Source of the DNA: Streptomyces natalensis ATCC 27448
GTDB lineage: Bacteria; Actinomycetota; Actinomycetes; Streptomycetales; Streptomycetaceae
Direction of reading: 5' to 3'
Length of the DNA stretch: 64,000 bases
Assembly: GCF_000935125.1 (NCBI RefSeq)
Contig: NZ_JRKI01000034.1
Coordinates: 186,001 to 250,000 of the forward strand
In this document: in pieces, positions 32,461 through 41,415 of the stretch
Position numbering within the stretch: position 1 is the first letter of the stretch
How the letters are laid out: each line of letters starts with the position of its first letter
Notes under the pieces: generated by a model
Database searches by the model: none
What the model saw: the letters and a program-made list of their open reading frames with translations, nothing else
Told to the model about the DNA's origin: nothing
Position numbers and translations under genes: made by a program

Positions 32461-33561
32461 GTGGACGGCTTGCAGCGCACGCCGGTGAAGGCGTCGTGGA
32501 CGCTTGTGGCGCTGGCCCTTGTGACCGGCGTCCTGCTGGACCTTCTCGCGCCCGAGCCGTATACGGGACTGCCGCTTCTCGCGGCCGGACCGCTGATCGC
32601 GGGTGCCATGCTGCCCTTCCGCTGCGCGGTCGCCGTCGTGGGCCTGACCTGCGGGGTCTCGGTGGGACTGGACATCGAGCGCCAGCGCCCGGCGACTCCC
32701 CTGCTCGTCGATCTGGCGGTGGTGGGCCTGATCGGTGTGCTGGGCCTGGCGATCAACGGACTCCTCACGCGGCAGGGGCGCGATCTGGCGCTGACCAGGG
32801 ATCTTGCGGAGGCGGTCCAGCTGGCGGTGCTCCCCGACCCGCCGAGGAGGGCCGGTCCGCTGGCGGTGGCCGCCGGGTATACGGCGGCGCAGGCCGAGGC
32901 GCGGATCGGCGGTGACCTGTACGCGGTGCAGGAGACTCCCTTCGGGGTGCGAATGATCATCGGCGATGTACGGGGCAAGGGCATCCAGGCCGTCGCCGCC
33001 GTCTCGGTCGCCATCGGCGCCTTCCGGCAGGAAGCCGAGTACGCTCCCACGCTGGCCACGCTGGCGCAACGGCTGGACGAGGCGATGGCCAGGATGGCGG
33101 CCCGGAGCGGCCCGATCGCGTCGACCGAGGGCTTCACCACCGCCCTACTGGCCGAGGTGTCCGTCGACGGTGAGGTGCTGAGCCTGGTCAACCGGGGACA
33201 TCCGCCCCCGTACCTGGTCCACGACGGGCGGCTGGTACGGCTCGATCCGGCCGTGCCGCAGCTGCCCCTCGGCATGGGGCTGAACGACCTCGCTCCCCCG
33301 GGTCGCGAGCCGGTCGATGTGGTGCGCCTGCCCCCGGGCGCGTCGCTGATCCTGGTCACCGACGGTGTCACCGAGGCGCGGGACAAGCAGGGGACCTTCT
33401 ACGATCCGTTGCGCTCCCGTCGCATGAGCAGGCGGTTCCTCCATCCCGATGTCCTGGTGGACACCCTGACCAGGGACGTCGGGCGCTGGACCGGCGGCCG
33501 AGGACAGGACGATATGGCCATCCTGGCCCTCACCCGCTGCCGCCCTCCCCACACCGCCTGA
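32461..33561 (+). CDS. PP2C-type (SpoIIE/RsbU-like) serine phosphatase with membrane N-terminus
   Basis: A 366-residue protein. Residues about 10-100 contain three to four hydrophobic segments. Residues about 135-360 are a PPM phosphatase domain with the metal-binding motifs RIGGDLYAV, DVRGKGIQAV, VTDGVTEAR and GQDDMAILAL. Such phosphatases usually dephosphorylate anti-sigma-factor antagonists and so release sigma factors. The GTG at 32461 has aggag 8-12 bases upstream; the longer GTG at 32407 has none. No anti-sigma kinase or antagonist gene lies beside it, so its partner is elsewhere. The following AhpD-like gene has its own promoter region with inverted repeats. Confidence 0.87.
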   Translation: MDGLQRTPVKASWTLVALALVTGVLLDLLAPEPYTGLPLLAAGPLIAGAMLPFRCAVAVVGLTCGVSVGLDIERQRPATPLLVDLAVVGLIGVLGLAINGLLTRQGRDLALTRDLAEAVQLAVLPDPPRRAGPLAVAAGYTAAQAEARIGGDLYAVQETPFGVRMIIGDVRGKGIQAVAAVSVAIGAFRQEAEYAPTLATLAQRLDEAMARMAARSGPIASTEGFTTALLAEVSVDGEVLSLVNRGHPPPYLVHDGRLVRLDPAVPQLPLGMGLNDLAPPGREPVDVVRLPPGASLILVTDGVTEARDKQGTFYDPLRSRRMSRRFLHPDVLVDTLTRDVGRWTGGRGQDDMAILALTRCRPPHTA

Positions 33562-33618
33562 GCGGGGCGGCCACGGCGCCGCACATCGCACTCTCCGGCC
33601 CCTCTCCCAGTGGAGACT

Positions 33619-33678
33619 GGTGCTTCGATTTCAGAAGCACTAACCTCGACATCACTCTGATTCGAAAATCGAAGCACC
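33619..33678. promoter_or_regulatory. Nested inverted repeats, probable operator of the AhpD-like gene
   Basis: GGTGCTTCGATTT (33619-33631) and AAATCGAAGCACC (33666-33678) are perfect 13-base arms. The left arm also forms its own short palindrome GTGCTTC...GAAGCAC (33620-33640). The right arm ends directly at the ribosome binding site of the next gene, so a bound protein would block expression. The sites share a core TGCTTCGA that may be the recognition unit. Confidence 0.62.
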
Positions 33679-33688
33679 GGAGGTGCCT

Positions 33689-34288
33689 GTGCCCGAACGG
33701 ATACCGCCCCTGGAGCCGCCCTACCGCCCGGAGGCCGCGGCGGTACTGCGCCGGATGATGCCGCGCGACGAAGCTCCGCTCGCCCTGTTCCGCCTGTTCG
33801 CGCGCCACCAGCACCTCGCCGAGGCGCTCCACGGCTGGGGCTCGTATCAGCTCGGCCGCCGGCTCGGCCTCGGCCTGCGCGACCGCGAGATCGTCATCGA
33901 CCGCACCTGCGCCCTGTGCGGCTGCGAGTACGAATGGGGTGTGCACATCGCCCGGTTCGCGGAGCGTGCCGGACTCACCGCCGACCAGGTGGATTCCTTG
34001 ACGTACGGCACGAGCGCGGACGGCTGCTGGACGGCCGAACGCGACCGGCTGCTCCTCGACGCGACGGACGCTCTCCACACCCACCACGACATCGATGACG
34101 GCCTGTGGGACCGGCTCGGCGCGGAGTTCACCGCGGAACAGCTTCTCGATCTGCTGATGCTGTGCGGCTGGTACCACGCCATCAGCTTCACCGCCCGCGC
34201 GACCAGGCTCGCGCCGGAACCCGGTGCACCGCGGTTCCGCCGGGACCCGCGGTTCCCGCCTGACGACGTCCAGGACGCCTCTCATTGA
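33689..34288 (+). CDS. Carboxymuconolactone decarboxylase / AhpD-like protein
   Basis: A 199-residue member of the CMD/AhpD family, which includes peroxidase-linked disulfide reductases and lactone decarboxylases. The redox motif is Cys74-x-x-Cys77 with His86 (CALCGCEYEWGVH), and the preceding helix is LGLRDREIVIDRT. The GTG at 33689 lies 5 bases after ggagg; the GTG at 33683 overlaps that site. A pair of 13-base inverted repeats just upstream suggests tight control, perhaps by an oxidative-stress or aromatic-acid-responsive repressor not encoded nearby. Peroxide or nitrosative defence is the most likely role. Confidence 0.8.
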   Translation: MPERIPPLEPPYRPEAAAVLRRMMPRDEAPLALFRLFARHQHLAEALHGWGSYQLGRRLGLGLRDREIVIDRTCALCGCEYEWGVHIARFAERAGLTADQVDSLTYGTSADGCWTAERDRLLLDATDALHTHHDIDDGLWDRLGAEFTAEQLLDLLMLCGWYHAISFTARATRLAPEPGAPRFRRDPRFPPDDVQDASH

Positions 34289-34728
34289 CCGGTCGAGGAC
34301 AGACCGCTTTCGGCCCGTCGGACGTACCGATGGAGGGCACAGGCGTGCGCGCAACTTGCAGCGGTGGCACCTTACTTGGCGGGTACCCCCTCGCAGGCGG
34401 GGCCGTGGCGCGGCGTCCGGGGAATCCGGCGTCGCGCACCGCTCGGCACGTCCGGCGACGGAGAACGACAGCGCCTCGGTGGGCATCCGCGGGCTCGCCC
34501 GCGACGACGGACCGGCCCTGCGCGGTCCGGGGCTCCCGGCCCGCGGAACCGGGCCGGGGCCGGTGAGGGTGCCGGTGAGGGTGCCGGTAGGGAACGAGCG
34601 CATCCGCTTCTGTGACATTCGTCAGTGCGGATCCGTGACACACGGTTCTGCCAACTGTGCGGCCATTGCGACAGATTGATGTCAGATCACCACTTGGTGA
34701 TGTGCCTCAAGCGAAAGGCCCGCACACC
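34289..34728. other. Intergenic region before the glycosidase-like gene
   Basis: No convincing gene in either strand. It contains a short 12-base tandem element (gccggtgagggt, two and a half copies at about 34559-34588). After about 34600 it has AT-richer promoter-like DNA and a small palindrome at 34686-34701. Confidence 0.5.
34686..34701. promoter_or_regulatory. Palindrome upstream of the glycosidase-like gene
   Basis: ATCACCA-CT-TGGTGAT, perfect 7-base arms around two bases, 27 bases before the ATG at 34729. The position suits an operator overlapping the promoter or leader, perhaps for sugar-responsive control. Confidence 0.45.
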
Positions 34729-36306
34729 ATGTCGCAACGCCACCGCCACCGTGTCTTCGCCCTGGCCTCCGCCACGGCCGCGCTCGCCGCAGTAGCCACA
34801 CTTGCCCTTACGCCCAGCGCCACGGCGCTCGGGGCCGAGTCGTCCAAGCCGCCCACCTCGGCTGCGGACATCAAGGTCACCAGCCACCCGACCAACACCG
34901 TCTCCGCACACGCAATCGGGGTGAACACCCCCTTCTGGAACCCGTACCTCACCCGTTCCCACACCCCGGAGCTCATCCGCAAGGCAGGCATCAAGACCCT
35001 GTCGTTCAACGCCGGCGGGCCCAGCGACCTGTACCACTTCCAGCACGGCGGCTGGCTGAGCCCCGATCCGAACGGCAAGAACAACGGGGGGTACCAGGAC
35101 CTCAACCCGACGTTCAGCTTCGACCAGTTCGCGAAGACCGCCCACGACGCACACGCCCGCATGCTGGTGCACGTCAACTACGGCACCGGCCCGACCGACA
35201 CCAAGGCGCATCCGAGTACCAAGGAGCACCCCAAGCCCGGTGACCCGCGCGAGGCCGCCGCCTGGGTGCGGTACGCCAACCGCACGCACCACTACCACGT
35301 GCGCAACTGGATCGTCGGCGAGGAGACGTACCTCAACGGCTGGTTCAGCAACCCCGCGCACCCGATGCCCAAGGAGCCCGACGCGCACGCCGACAAGTCG
35401 CCGGCCGCCTACGCCCGCAACGCCATCGCCTACGCGAAGGCGATGAAGGCCGTCGATCCGAGCATCCGCGTCGGCGTCGAGTTCTTCCCCTCCGACCCGG
35501 CGACGGCGCACAAGCCGGGGCAGAGCAAGCTGAAGCAGTGGGACGACGCGGTTCTGCACACGCCGGGCCTGGCGAAGGCCGTCGACTTCGTCGATATCCA
35601 CTGGTACCACCCGACGTTCAGCGGGAAGTTCGACGACGCATCGGTGCTCGCCGACACCGCGAACACGGCGCCCGTGCTGAAGGCGCTGCGGGCGGATCTG
35701 GACCGGGCGTCGGGGCCGCGCCACCACATCGGCATCGTCGCGGGTGAGAGCAACTCCGGCGTCTTCCCGACGCAGCAGCAGGACAACGCCGTCGGCGCGC
35801 TCTACCTGCTCGACAGCAATCTGTCGCTGCTGGAGAACGGCGTCTCGGACATCGACTGGTGGGCCCTGTACAACGGTCCGTCCGCCACGAAGGACGGCGG
35901 CTGGGGCGACCTGGGGCTGCTGTCCTCCGGAAAGTGCCCGTGGGACCAGCCGAAGAAGAAGCACTGCGAGCCGCCGGTCGGCACTCCGTTCGCGCCCTAC
36001 CAGACCCTGCGGATGCTGACCACGGCCCTCAAGGGCGGAGGCGCCACCCTCGCCACGACCACCACCGGCGGCCCAGGCACCCTCACCGCCCATGCGGTCC
36101 GTCGCGCGGACGGCACACTGGCCGTCGTCGTGATCAACAAGGACCCGAAGCAGGCCCAGCCCTTCCACCTCACGCTCCCGGCCGGCTACCACACCGACCG
36201 CACCCTCACCTGGCAGCGCGGCGACTCCACCCCCACCACCCACCACGGCACGGCCCCGATACGCCTCGCCCCTTACTCGGCGGCGGTCATACTCCTCCAC
36301 CGCTGA
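34729..36306 (+). CDS. Secreted glycoside-hydrolase-like protein
   Basis: A 525-residue exported protein with a signal peptide (FALASATAALAAVATLALTPSATAL, cleavage near residue 34). The body resembles a TIM-barrel glycosidase of the arabinofuranosidase kind. GVNTPFWNPYL opens the barrel. Glu198 or Glu199 in WIVGEETYLNG and Glu340 in IVAGESNSGVF are candidates for acid/base and nucleophile, each at the end of a beta strand. VDFVDIHWYHP lies between them. Residues about 430-525 form a beta-sandwich cap with VVVINKDPKQAQPFHLTLP. The ATG follows aaagg. The exact family and substrate, probably a plant polysaccharide, cannot be fixed by eye. Confidence 0.68.
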   Translation: MSQRHRHRVFALASATAALAAVATLALTPSATALGAESSKPPTSAADIKVTSHPTNTVSAHAIGVNTPFWNPYLTRSHTPELIRKAGIKTLSFNAGGPSDLYHFQHGGWLSPDPNGKNNGGYQDLNPTFSFDQFAKTAHDAHARMLVHVNYGTGPTDTKAHPSTKEHPKPGDPREAAAWVRYANRTHHYHVRNWIVGEETYLNGWFSNPAHPMPKEPDAHADKSPAAYARNAIAYAKAMKAVDPSIRVGVEFFPSDPATAHKPGQSKLKQWDDAVLHTPGLAKAVDFVDIHWYHPTFSGKFDDASVLADTANTAPVLKALRADLDRASGPRHHIGIVAGESNSGVFPTQQQDNAVGALYLLDSNLSLLENGVSDIDWWALYNGPSATKDGGWGDLGLLSSGKCPWDQPKKKHCEPPVGTPFAPYQTLRMLTTALKGGGATLATTTTGGPGTLTAHAVRRADGTLAVVVINKDPKQAQPFHLTLPAGYHTDRTLTWQRGDSTPTTHHGTAPIRLAPYSAAVILLHR

Positions 36307-36450
36307 GCTCACTGCCCGGGGCCGGATCACATGCCTGGATCATGCGGCCGAGTCACGGGGCCGCCGTGGGCCGGACCCCCGGATCGGTCGTGGCGGGCAG
36401 AAGATCGCCCCGGGCACGGCCGCCGCGGACGCGCCGTCTAGGGTGCGGAC

Positions 36451-37230
36451 ATGATCTCGCAGAGCTACCTCTCCGAATTGTTCTCGCTGGACGGCCGGGT
36501 CGCCGTGGTGACGGGCGGCAGTTCCGGTATCGGCCGAGGCATCGCCGGGGCCCTCGCACGAGCAGGGGCGAGCGTGGTGATCGTGGCGCGCAAGGAGTCG
36601 GAACTGGCCGCCACGGTCGACGAACTCACGGCGGACGGCTGCCGGGCGGCTTGGGTGAGCGCCGACCTGAGCACCCGCGGCGGCGTGCGTGCGGCGGCGG
36701 AGCAGGCGGCCGAGGTGTTCGGCGAACCGGACATTCTCGTCAACAGCGCCGGGATCAACCTGCGGCCGCCGATGGGCGAGCTGGGCGAAGAGGTGTGGGA
36801 TGCCACGATGGCGGTGAATCTTGAGGCGCCGTACCTGTTGGGCGAGCGGTTCGGGCCCGGTATGGCCGAGCGGGGCTTCGGCCGGATCATCCACATCACC
36901 TCCCAGCAGGCCCACCGGGCATTCGTCCAGAGCGGCGCCTACGGGGTCTCCAAGGGAGCGCTGGAGTCGCTGGCCCGCTCCCAGGCCGAGGCATGGTCGC
37001 CGCACGGCGTCACCTGCAACACACTGGTGCCCGGCTTCGTCCTGACCCCGCTCAATACCCGGTTGCAGTCCGACCCGGAGAAGGTGGCGGCCCTGGCCGC
37101 GCGCACGCTGATCGGGCGCAACGGCCTGGCCGAGGACTTCGCCGGAGCAGCGGTGTTCCTGGCCGGCCGCGCCTCCGGCTACGTCACCGGACAGTCGATC
37201 TTCGTCGACGGCGGCTTCTCCGTTCACTGA
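36451..37230 (+). CDS. Short-chain dehydrogenase/reductase (classical SDR)
   Basis: A 259-residue NAD(P)(H)-dependent oxidoreductase. The cofactor motif is TGGSSGIG (residues about 21-28). NSAG lies near residue 99, the catalytic Ser in IIHITSQQAH is near 151, and Tyr-x-x-x-Lys is in AYGVSKGALE near 165. The C-terminus GYVTGQSIFVDGGFSVH is typical of the 3-oxoacyl-ACP reductase/gluconate dehydrogenase group. A LysR regulator gene follows in the same direction, separated by an inverted repeat, and may control it. The substrate is unknown. Confidence 0.86.
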   Translation: MISQSYLSELFSLDGRVAVVTGGSSGIGRGIAGALARAGASVVIVARKESELAATVDELTADGCRAAWVSADLSTRGGVRAAAEQAAEVFGEPDILVNSAGINLRPPMGELGEEVWDATMAVNLEAPYLLGERFGPGMAERGFGRIIHITSQQAHRAFVQSGAYGVSKGALESLARSQAEAWSPHGVTCNTLVPGFVLTPLNTRLQSDPEKVAALAARTLIGRNGLAEDFAGAAVFLAGRASGYVTGQSIFVDGGFSVH

Positions 37231-37338
37231 GCCCCACCCAGCGGGATCACCCACGCCGCCGCCCCCAGTATGGCGAAGTCCGCCTGGGTTGCCCGGAATT
37301 GAGCTACGCAACACTGCCTGGTCGGCCCCACGCCGGCA

Positions 37339-37370
37339 CGCAGGGCATGACGTACGTGACATGCCCTGCG
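37339..37370. promoter_or_regulatory. Perfect inverted repeat upstream of the LysR gene
   Basis: CGCAGGGCATG (37339-37349) and CATGCCCTGCG (37360-37370), 11-base perfect arms around the 10-base spacer acgtacgtga. A partial copy (gacgtacgaggcatgcccg) follows at about 37374-37392. It lies 55-86 bases before the LysR start, as expected for an autoregulatory LysR site with a second, weaker half-site. Confidence 0.65.
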
Positions 37371-37424
37371 CGAGACGTACGAGGCATGCCCGTGATGCGC
37401 TGACCCGATGGGAGGAGTGTGCAC

Positions 37425-38393
37425 ATGGAGCTGGAGCTTCGGCACCTGAGGGTGCTGTGTGCGATCGCCGACGCCGGGAGCCTGGGACGGGCCGCGTCGG
37501 AGCTGGGGTACTCGCAACCGGCGATGAGCACGCAACTCCGCCGCATTGAGAGGTATTTCGGGGAGCCGCTGTTCGATCGCCGCATCTCGGGCGTCGAGCT
37601 GACACCGTACGGCGTGGGGGTCCTGGCGCAGGCACGGGACGTCCTGACCCGCGCGGACGCGATAGGACGCGGCCCGGTCGAGAGCGTGACGCGCATGCGC
37701 ATGCCCCTCCGTCTGGCCGCGACCAATTCTCCGGTCCTGTCCGGCATGGTCGTCCGGCTCCGGAGCCGCCTGCCCGACCTCGCGCTCACGGTGAGCAGCG
37801 TGTATCCGTCCTCGGAGATCGTCCAACTGCTGGAGGACGGCGAGGTGGACGCGGCGATCGCCGCCGACTACCCGGGGCTGGAGCTCGTGCACTCGGCCGC
37901 GGTGGCGCATCGCGGGATCGTCACCGAGCCGTCCTTCGTCGCCCTGCCGGCGCGTCACCGGCTCAAACACTGCATGGAGGTCGGGTTGGCGGATCTGGCC
38001 GACGATGCATGGTTCCTGACTCCGGATGACGGGGCCGGCTGGCCGGGCGTGTTCTACGCGGCCTGCGAGTCGGCCGGTTTCACCCCGGCCGCGGTCCATG
38101 AATTCCTGGGTGACCAACTCCAGTTGCAGAACATGATCGCGGAGGGGCTCGGTGTCTCCGTTGTGCAGGCCACGCTCCGGCCGGTCTCCGGCGTCCTCAT
38201 CAAACCGTTGAACGGAACACCGCTGTGGTGCCGTTATGTGCTGGCCTGGCGGCGCGACAGCCTCGCCGACGAGGTGGCGGATACGCTCGTCGGCTCCGCC
38301 ACCGCGGCGTACCGCGACCTCCTCGCCCAGTCGCCCCACCTGCGCAGATGGGCCTCGCGCACCTGGGGCGTGGGCCCACGGGACAAGGCGTAG
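37425..38393 (+). CDS. LysR-family transcriptional regulator
   Basis: A 322-residue LTTR. The N-terminal helix-turn-helix is LRHLRVLCAIADAGSLGRAA, followed by ELGYSQPAMSTQLRRIERYF and LFDRRISGVELTPYG. From about residue 90 on is the periplasmic-binding-like effector domain (DAAIAADYPGLELVHSAAVA). The ATG at 37425 lies 8 bases after ggagga; the GTG at 37419 is too close to it. The strong inverted repeat upstream probably binds this protein. The SDR gene just upstream, in the same direction, is a possible target. Confidence 0.87.
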   Translation: MELELRHLRVLCAIADAGSLGRAASELGYSQPAMSTQLRRIERYFGEPLFDRRISGVELTPYGVGVLAQARDVLTRADAIGRGPVESVTRMRMPLRLAATNSPVLSGMVVRLRSRLPDLALTVSSVYPSSEIVQLLEDGEVDAAIAADYPGLELVHSAAVAHRGIVTEPSFVALPARHRLKHCMEVGLADLADDAWFLTPDDGAGWPGVFYAACESAGFTPAAVHEFLGDQLQLQNMIAEGLGVSVVQATLRPVSGVLIKPLNGTPLWCRYVLAWRRDSLADEVADTLVGSATAAYRDLLAQSPHLRRWASRTWGVGPRDKA

Positions 38394-38619
38394 AACGACG
38401 GCACAGGCCATAGCAGGACGCCACAGGACGCAGGACGAAGGGAAGCGCCACAGGACGACAACGGCACACGTAACAGCCAACCCGTCCTGGAGGTTATGAC
38501 CCGTCAGTCCCATGTGCTATGTCACACCTCATTGTCGTCGGCCGGTGCGCGCTGAGAAGGTGCCGCACACGCCTCATCCAGTCCCCGAGGCGCATCTGTC
38601 CCCCCACAGAGGAGCAGGG

Positions 38620-40596
38620 ATGCGCTACCGCTTCACCTTGCCCAGATATGTGGTCGGCGGCCTGACCGCCTGTGCGACGATCGCCGGTTTCCTGGCGATG
38701 CCGGCGCTGGCCACCACGCCCCAGCCGACCGCCTCCGCCAAAGCCGCGACCGGGGTCCCGGCACCGACGAGCCACACCACACCACAACCGCCACCTCACA
38801 CCATGCCGCCACCGACCGGCTCAAGCGTCGGAGCGGGGCAACGGTCGGTCGTCCAGGCCCGGCCGCTCTCCCCCGCCCAACTCCGCCCGCTCAGCGCGAA
38901 GAATCCCCCCACTTCTTCGACTGCGGCGCCGCATCCGGCCTCCCCGAAACCGGCCGCCTGTAGCCCCGGCGACTTCGGCAGCCGGACCGGACCCGAACTG
39001 GTCACGGCCGTCAAGGCCGCGACCACCGAGTGCATCAACACCCTCTTCTCGGTCACCGGCAAAGACGCGCACGACGTGTTCCGCGAGGACCAGATGGTCA
39101 CCGTGGCCAACGCCTTCAAGGACGCGGCACCGACGTACCCCGGCGACAATTCGGCGAACACGTTGCAGCTCGTGCTCTTCCTGCGCGCCGGCTACTACGT
39201 GCAGTCCAACAACCCCAACGATGTCGGCGACTACGGCCAGAACCTGGCGACACCCGTCCAGGGCGCCCTGGACGCCTTCTTCGCCAACGCGCATTCCAAG
39301 GACGTCACAGCGAAGAACGGTGACGTCCTCAGCGAGGTCGTCACCCTCACCGACAGCGCCAATGACCAGGGCCACTACCTGGACGTCTACAAGGCGATCC
39401 TCACCGGGTACAACGGCTCCTACGACGGCATCCCGAGCATGCTGGCGGCGGTGAACAACGTCTACACCCCGCTCTGGCGCGGAAACTGGAACCCGGACTA
39501 TGTGAAGGCGGTGACGGCCGACCCGAGCATCCTCGACACGCTCGACTCGTTCGCGCGGGACCACCTGGACCTGCTGGGTACCGACAAGTCCTATCTGGAC
39601 TCCAACGCCGGGATGAACGTGGCGCGTTACGTCGAGCACCAGGGCCTCAGGGACAAGGCCCGGCCGCTGATGAAGGGCCTGCTGGACGCCTCGAAGATCA
39701 CCGGCAAGACGGCGCCCCTGTGGGTCACGGTCGCCTCGCAGGCCGACTCCTACGACAAGGACAACTGCTCGTACTACGGCGTCTGCGACCTGGCCAAACA
39801 ACTCACGCAGGCGGCCCTCCCCGTCAACCACACCTGCGACAAGACGCACACCGTCAAGGCGCAGGCGCTGACCGACGCCGATCTCGCCGCCACCTGCGCC
39901 AGCGTCGAGAAACAGGACCCGTACTTCCACAAGCTCGTGAAGGACGACGGCCCCATACCCGGCCAGCACGAATCGACCATCCAGTACGTCGTGTTCGGCA
40001 GTCGCGCCGACTACCAGACCTATGCCGGCGCGATCTACGGCGTCGACACGAACAACGGCGGCATCACCATGATCGGTGATCCCACCAAACCCGACAACCA
40101 ACCCCTCTCGATCATGTACCAGCGGGACGACGACAACGGCTTCCCGGCCCGGATCTGGAACCTCAACCACGAGTACACGCACTACCTCGACGCCCGCGAC
40201 GACATGAAGGGCGACTTCACCCAGCAGACATCGGTCCCGGACGTCTGGTGGATCGAGGGGCTCGCCGAGTACGTGTCGTACGGCTACCGCGGCAAGAAGG
40301 ACGACGAGGCGGTCTCCGAGGCCGGAAAGCACACGTACAAGCTGAGTACGTTGTTCGAGGGCACGTACGACAACAGCGATGTGACCCGCACCTACCCCTG
40401 GGGCTACCTCGCGGTCCGCTATATGTTCGAGAAGCACCCGGACGACGTCGCCAAGATGCTCGGGCACTTCCGGACCGGCGACTACAAGGGCGGCTACGCC
40501 GTGTATCACACCGACATCGGCACCCGCTACGACGCCGACTTCGACACCTGGCTCACCGCCTGCGCATCCGGCGCCTGCGGCGCCAAGACCCGGTGA
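38620..40596 (+). CDS. Secreted collagenase-type metalloprotease (peptidase M9)
   Basis: A 658-residue exported protease. The signal peptide covers about residues 1-31 (VVGGLTACATIAGFLAMPALA). A Pro/Thr/Ser-rich stretch to about residue 115 follows. The M9 activator-like helical domain extends to about 440, and the catalytic domain carries zinc ligands His517 and His521 in HEYTHYLD with Glu518 as base. A downstream Glu in WWIEGLAEYVSYG (Glu549, 28 residues after the second His, the spacing I recall for clostridial collagenases) is the third ligand. It lacks the PKD and collagen-binding domains of clostridial enzymes. The ATG follows gaggagcaggg. It probably degrades collagen or gelatin-like protein outside the cell. 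Confidence 0.87.
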   Translation: MRYRFTLPRYVVGGLTACATIAGFLAMPALATTPQPTASAKAATGVPAPTSHTTPQPPPHTMPPPTGSSVGAGQRSVVQARPLSPAQLRPLSAKNPPTSSTAAPHPASPKPAACSPGDFGSRTGPELVTAVKAATTECINTLFSVTGKDAHDVFREDQMVTVANAFKDAAPTYPGDNSANTLQLVLFLRAGYYVQSNNPNDVGDYGQNLATPVQGALDAFFANAHSKDVTAKNGDVLSEVVTLTDSANDQGHYLDVYKAILTGYNGSYDGIPSMLAAVNNVYTPLWRGNWNPDYVKAVTADPSILDTLDSFARDHLDLLGTDKSYLDSNAGMNVARYVEHQGLRDKARPLMKGLLDASKITGKTAPLWVTVASQADSYDKDNCSYYGVCDLAKQLTQAALPVNHTCDKTHTVKAQALTDADLAATCASVEKQDPYFHKLVKDDGPIPGQHESTIQYVVFGSRADYQTYAGAIYGVDTNNGGITMIGDPTKPDNQPLSIMYQRDDDNGFPARIWNLNHEYTHYLDARDDMKGDFTQQTSVPDVWWIEGLAEYVSYGYRGKKDDEAVSEAGKHTYKLSTLFEGTYDNSDVTRTYPWGYLAVRYMFEKHPDDVAKMLGHFRTGDYKGGYAVYHTDIGTRYDADFDTWLTACASGACGAKTR

Positions 40597-40663
40597 CGCA
40601 CTGAGCGACCGGACCGCACCGCCCACGGCGCATGGCTCCTGATGCACGAGCCACGGGCGCAGA

Positions 40664-40726
40664 CATGAGGCTCCTGACCCAACCCCCCTCGGCGAAGCCC
40701 GAGCGGCCCTGGTCAGGAGCCTCATG
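40664..40726. terminator. Long 16-base inverted repeat between convergent genes
   Basis: CATGAGGCTCCTGACC (40664-40679) and GGTCAGGAGCCTCATG (40711-40726) are perfect 16-base arms 31 bases apart. It lies between the convergent collagenase and RibD-like genes, so a bidirectional terminator is the simplest reading. The long spacer is unusual for one. Confidence 0.55.
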
Positions 40727-40752
40727 CCCTACCGCTGGCCCCGTGACCCCGT

Positions 40753-40791
40753 ACTCCCTCTCCACACTCCCTCTCCACACTCCCTCTCCAG
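40753..40791. repeat. 13-base tandem repeat, three units
   Basis: The unit actccctctccac occurs at 40753-40765 and 40766-40778, and a third nearly complete copy starts at 40779. It lies between the long inverted repeat and the end of the RibD-like gene. Confidence 0.7.
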
Positions 40792-40814
40792 CCCACCCTC
40801 TCCGACGAAACCGC

Positions 40815-41408
40815 CTAACGGCGGCTCAGGCGGGTGAGGGTGACACCGTTGGGAAACGCGGTGCGCTCGGACACATCGAAGGCGGTGGGGTCGAAGGCGC
40901 CGTCGAAGGCCGGGACCCCGGCACCGACGACCACCGGATAGTTCTTGATCACCAATTCGTCGATCTCGGGCAGAAGCGCGCCCGCGAGCTTGCCGCCGCC
41001 GCAGAGCCAGATGTCCAGCCCCTCGCCGTCCTCCTGCTTGAGTTCGCGGACGAGGGCGAGCGGGTCGCCCGGGACGACGGTGACGGCCGGGTCGGTATCG
41101 GGCTTGAGGGTGCTGGACACGACGTACTGGCGCAGGTGCGCGTACGGGCTGGTGATCCCCGCGTCGAGTGCGGGCCGGTAGGAACCGAGGCCCATGACGA
41201 CGGTGTCGAAGCGCCGGTTGGGCACGTCGGCGAGGCCGACGGCGGGGCGGTGGGCGGTTGGGACGGTCTCCGGGTACAGCGCGTTGGTCCAGGCGGCGTA
41301 GGCGGCGGCCTGCTGTTCATCGCCGGCGGGGAAGAAGTCGTACTCGCCGCCGGGGCCTGCGATGCGGCCGTCGAGCGTGACAGCGACGTAGTACACGAGC
41401 TTTCGCAT
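40815..41408 (-). CDS. Dihydrofolate-reductase-like (RibD C-terminal domain) protein
   Basis: A 197-residue protein of the RibD_C/DHFR-like family. It starts MRKLVYYVAVTLDGRIAGPGG, the standard opening of these proteins, and has RFDTVVMGLGSYR and the NADPH-site stretch DIWLCGGGKLAGALL. It is probably an NADPH-dependent reductase of an unknown small molecule. The gene is divergent from a TetR regulator with a near-perfect 17-base inverted repeat between them. Control by that regulator is therefore very likely. Such reductase/TetR pairs commonly respond to a xenobiotic. Confidence 0.85.
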   Translation of the reverse strand: MRKLVYYVAVTLDGRIAGPGGEYDFFPAGDEQQAAAYAAWTNALYPETVPTAHRPAVGLADVPNRRFDTVVMGLGSYRPALDAGITSPYAHLRQYVVSSTLKPDTDPAVTVVPGDPLALVRELKQEDGEGLDIWLCGGGKLAGALLPEIDELVIKNYPVVVGAGVPAFDGAFDPTAFDVSERTAFPNGVTLTRLSRR

Positions 41409-41415
41409 TCCTGTG

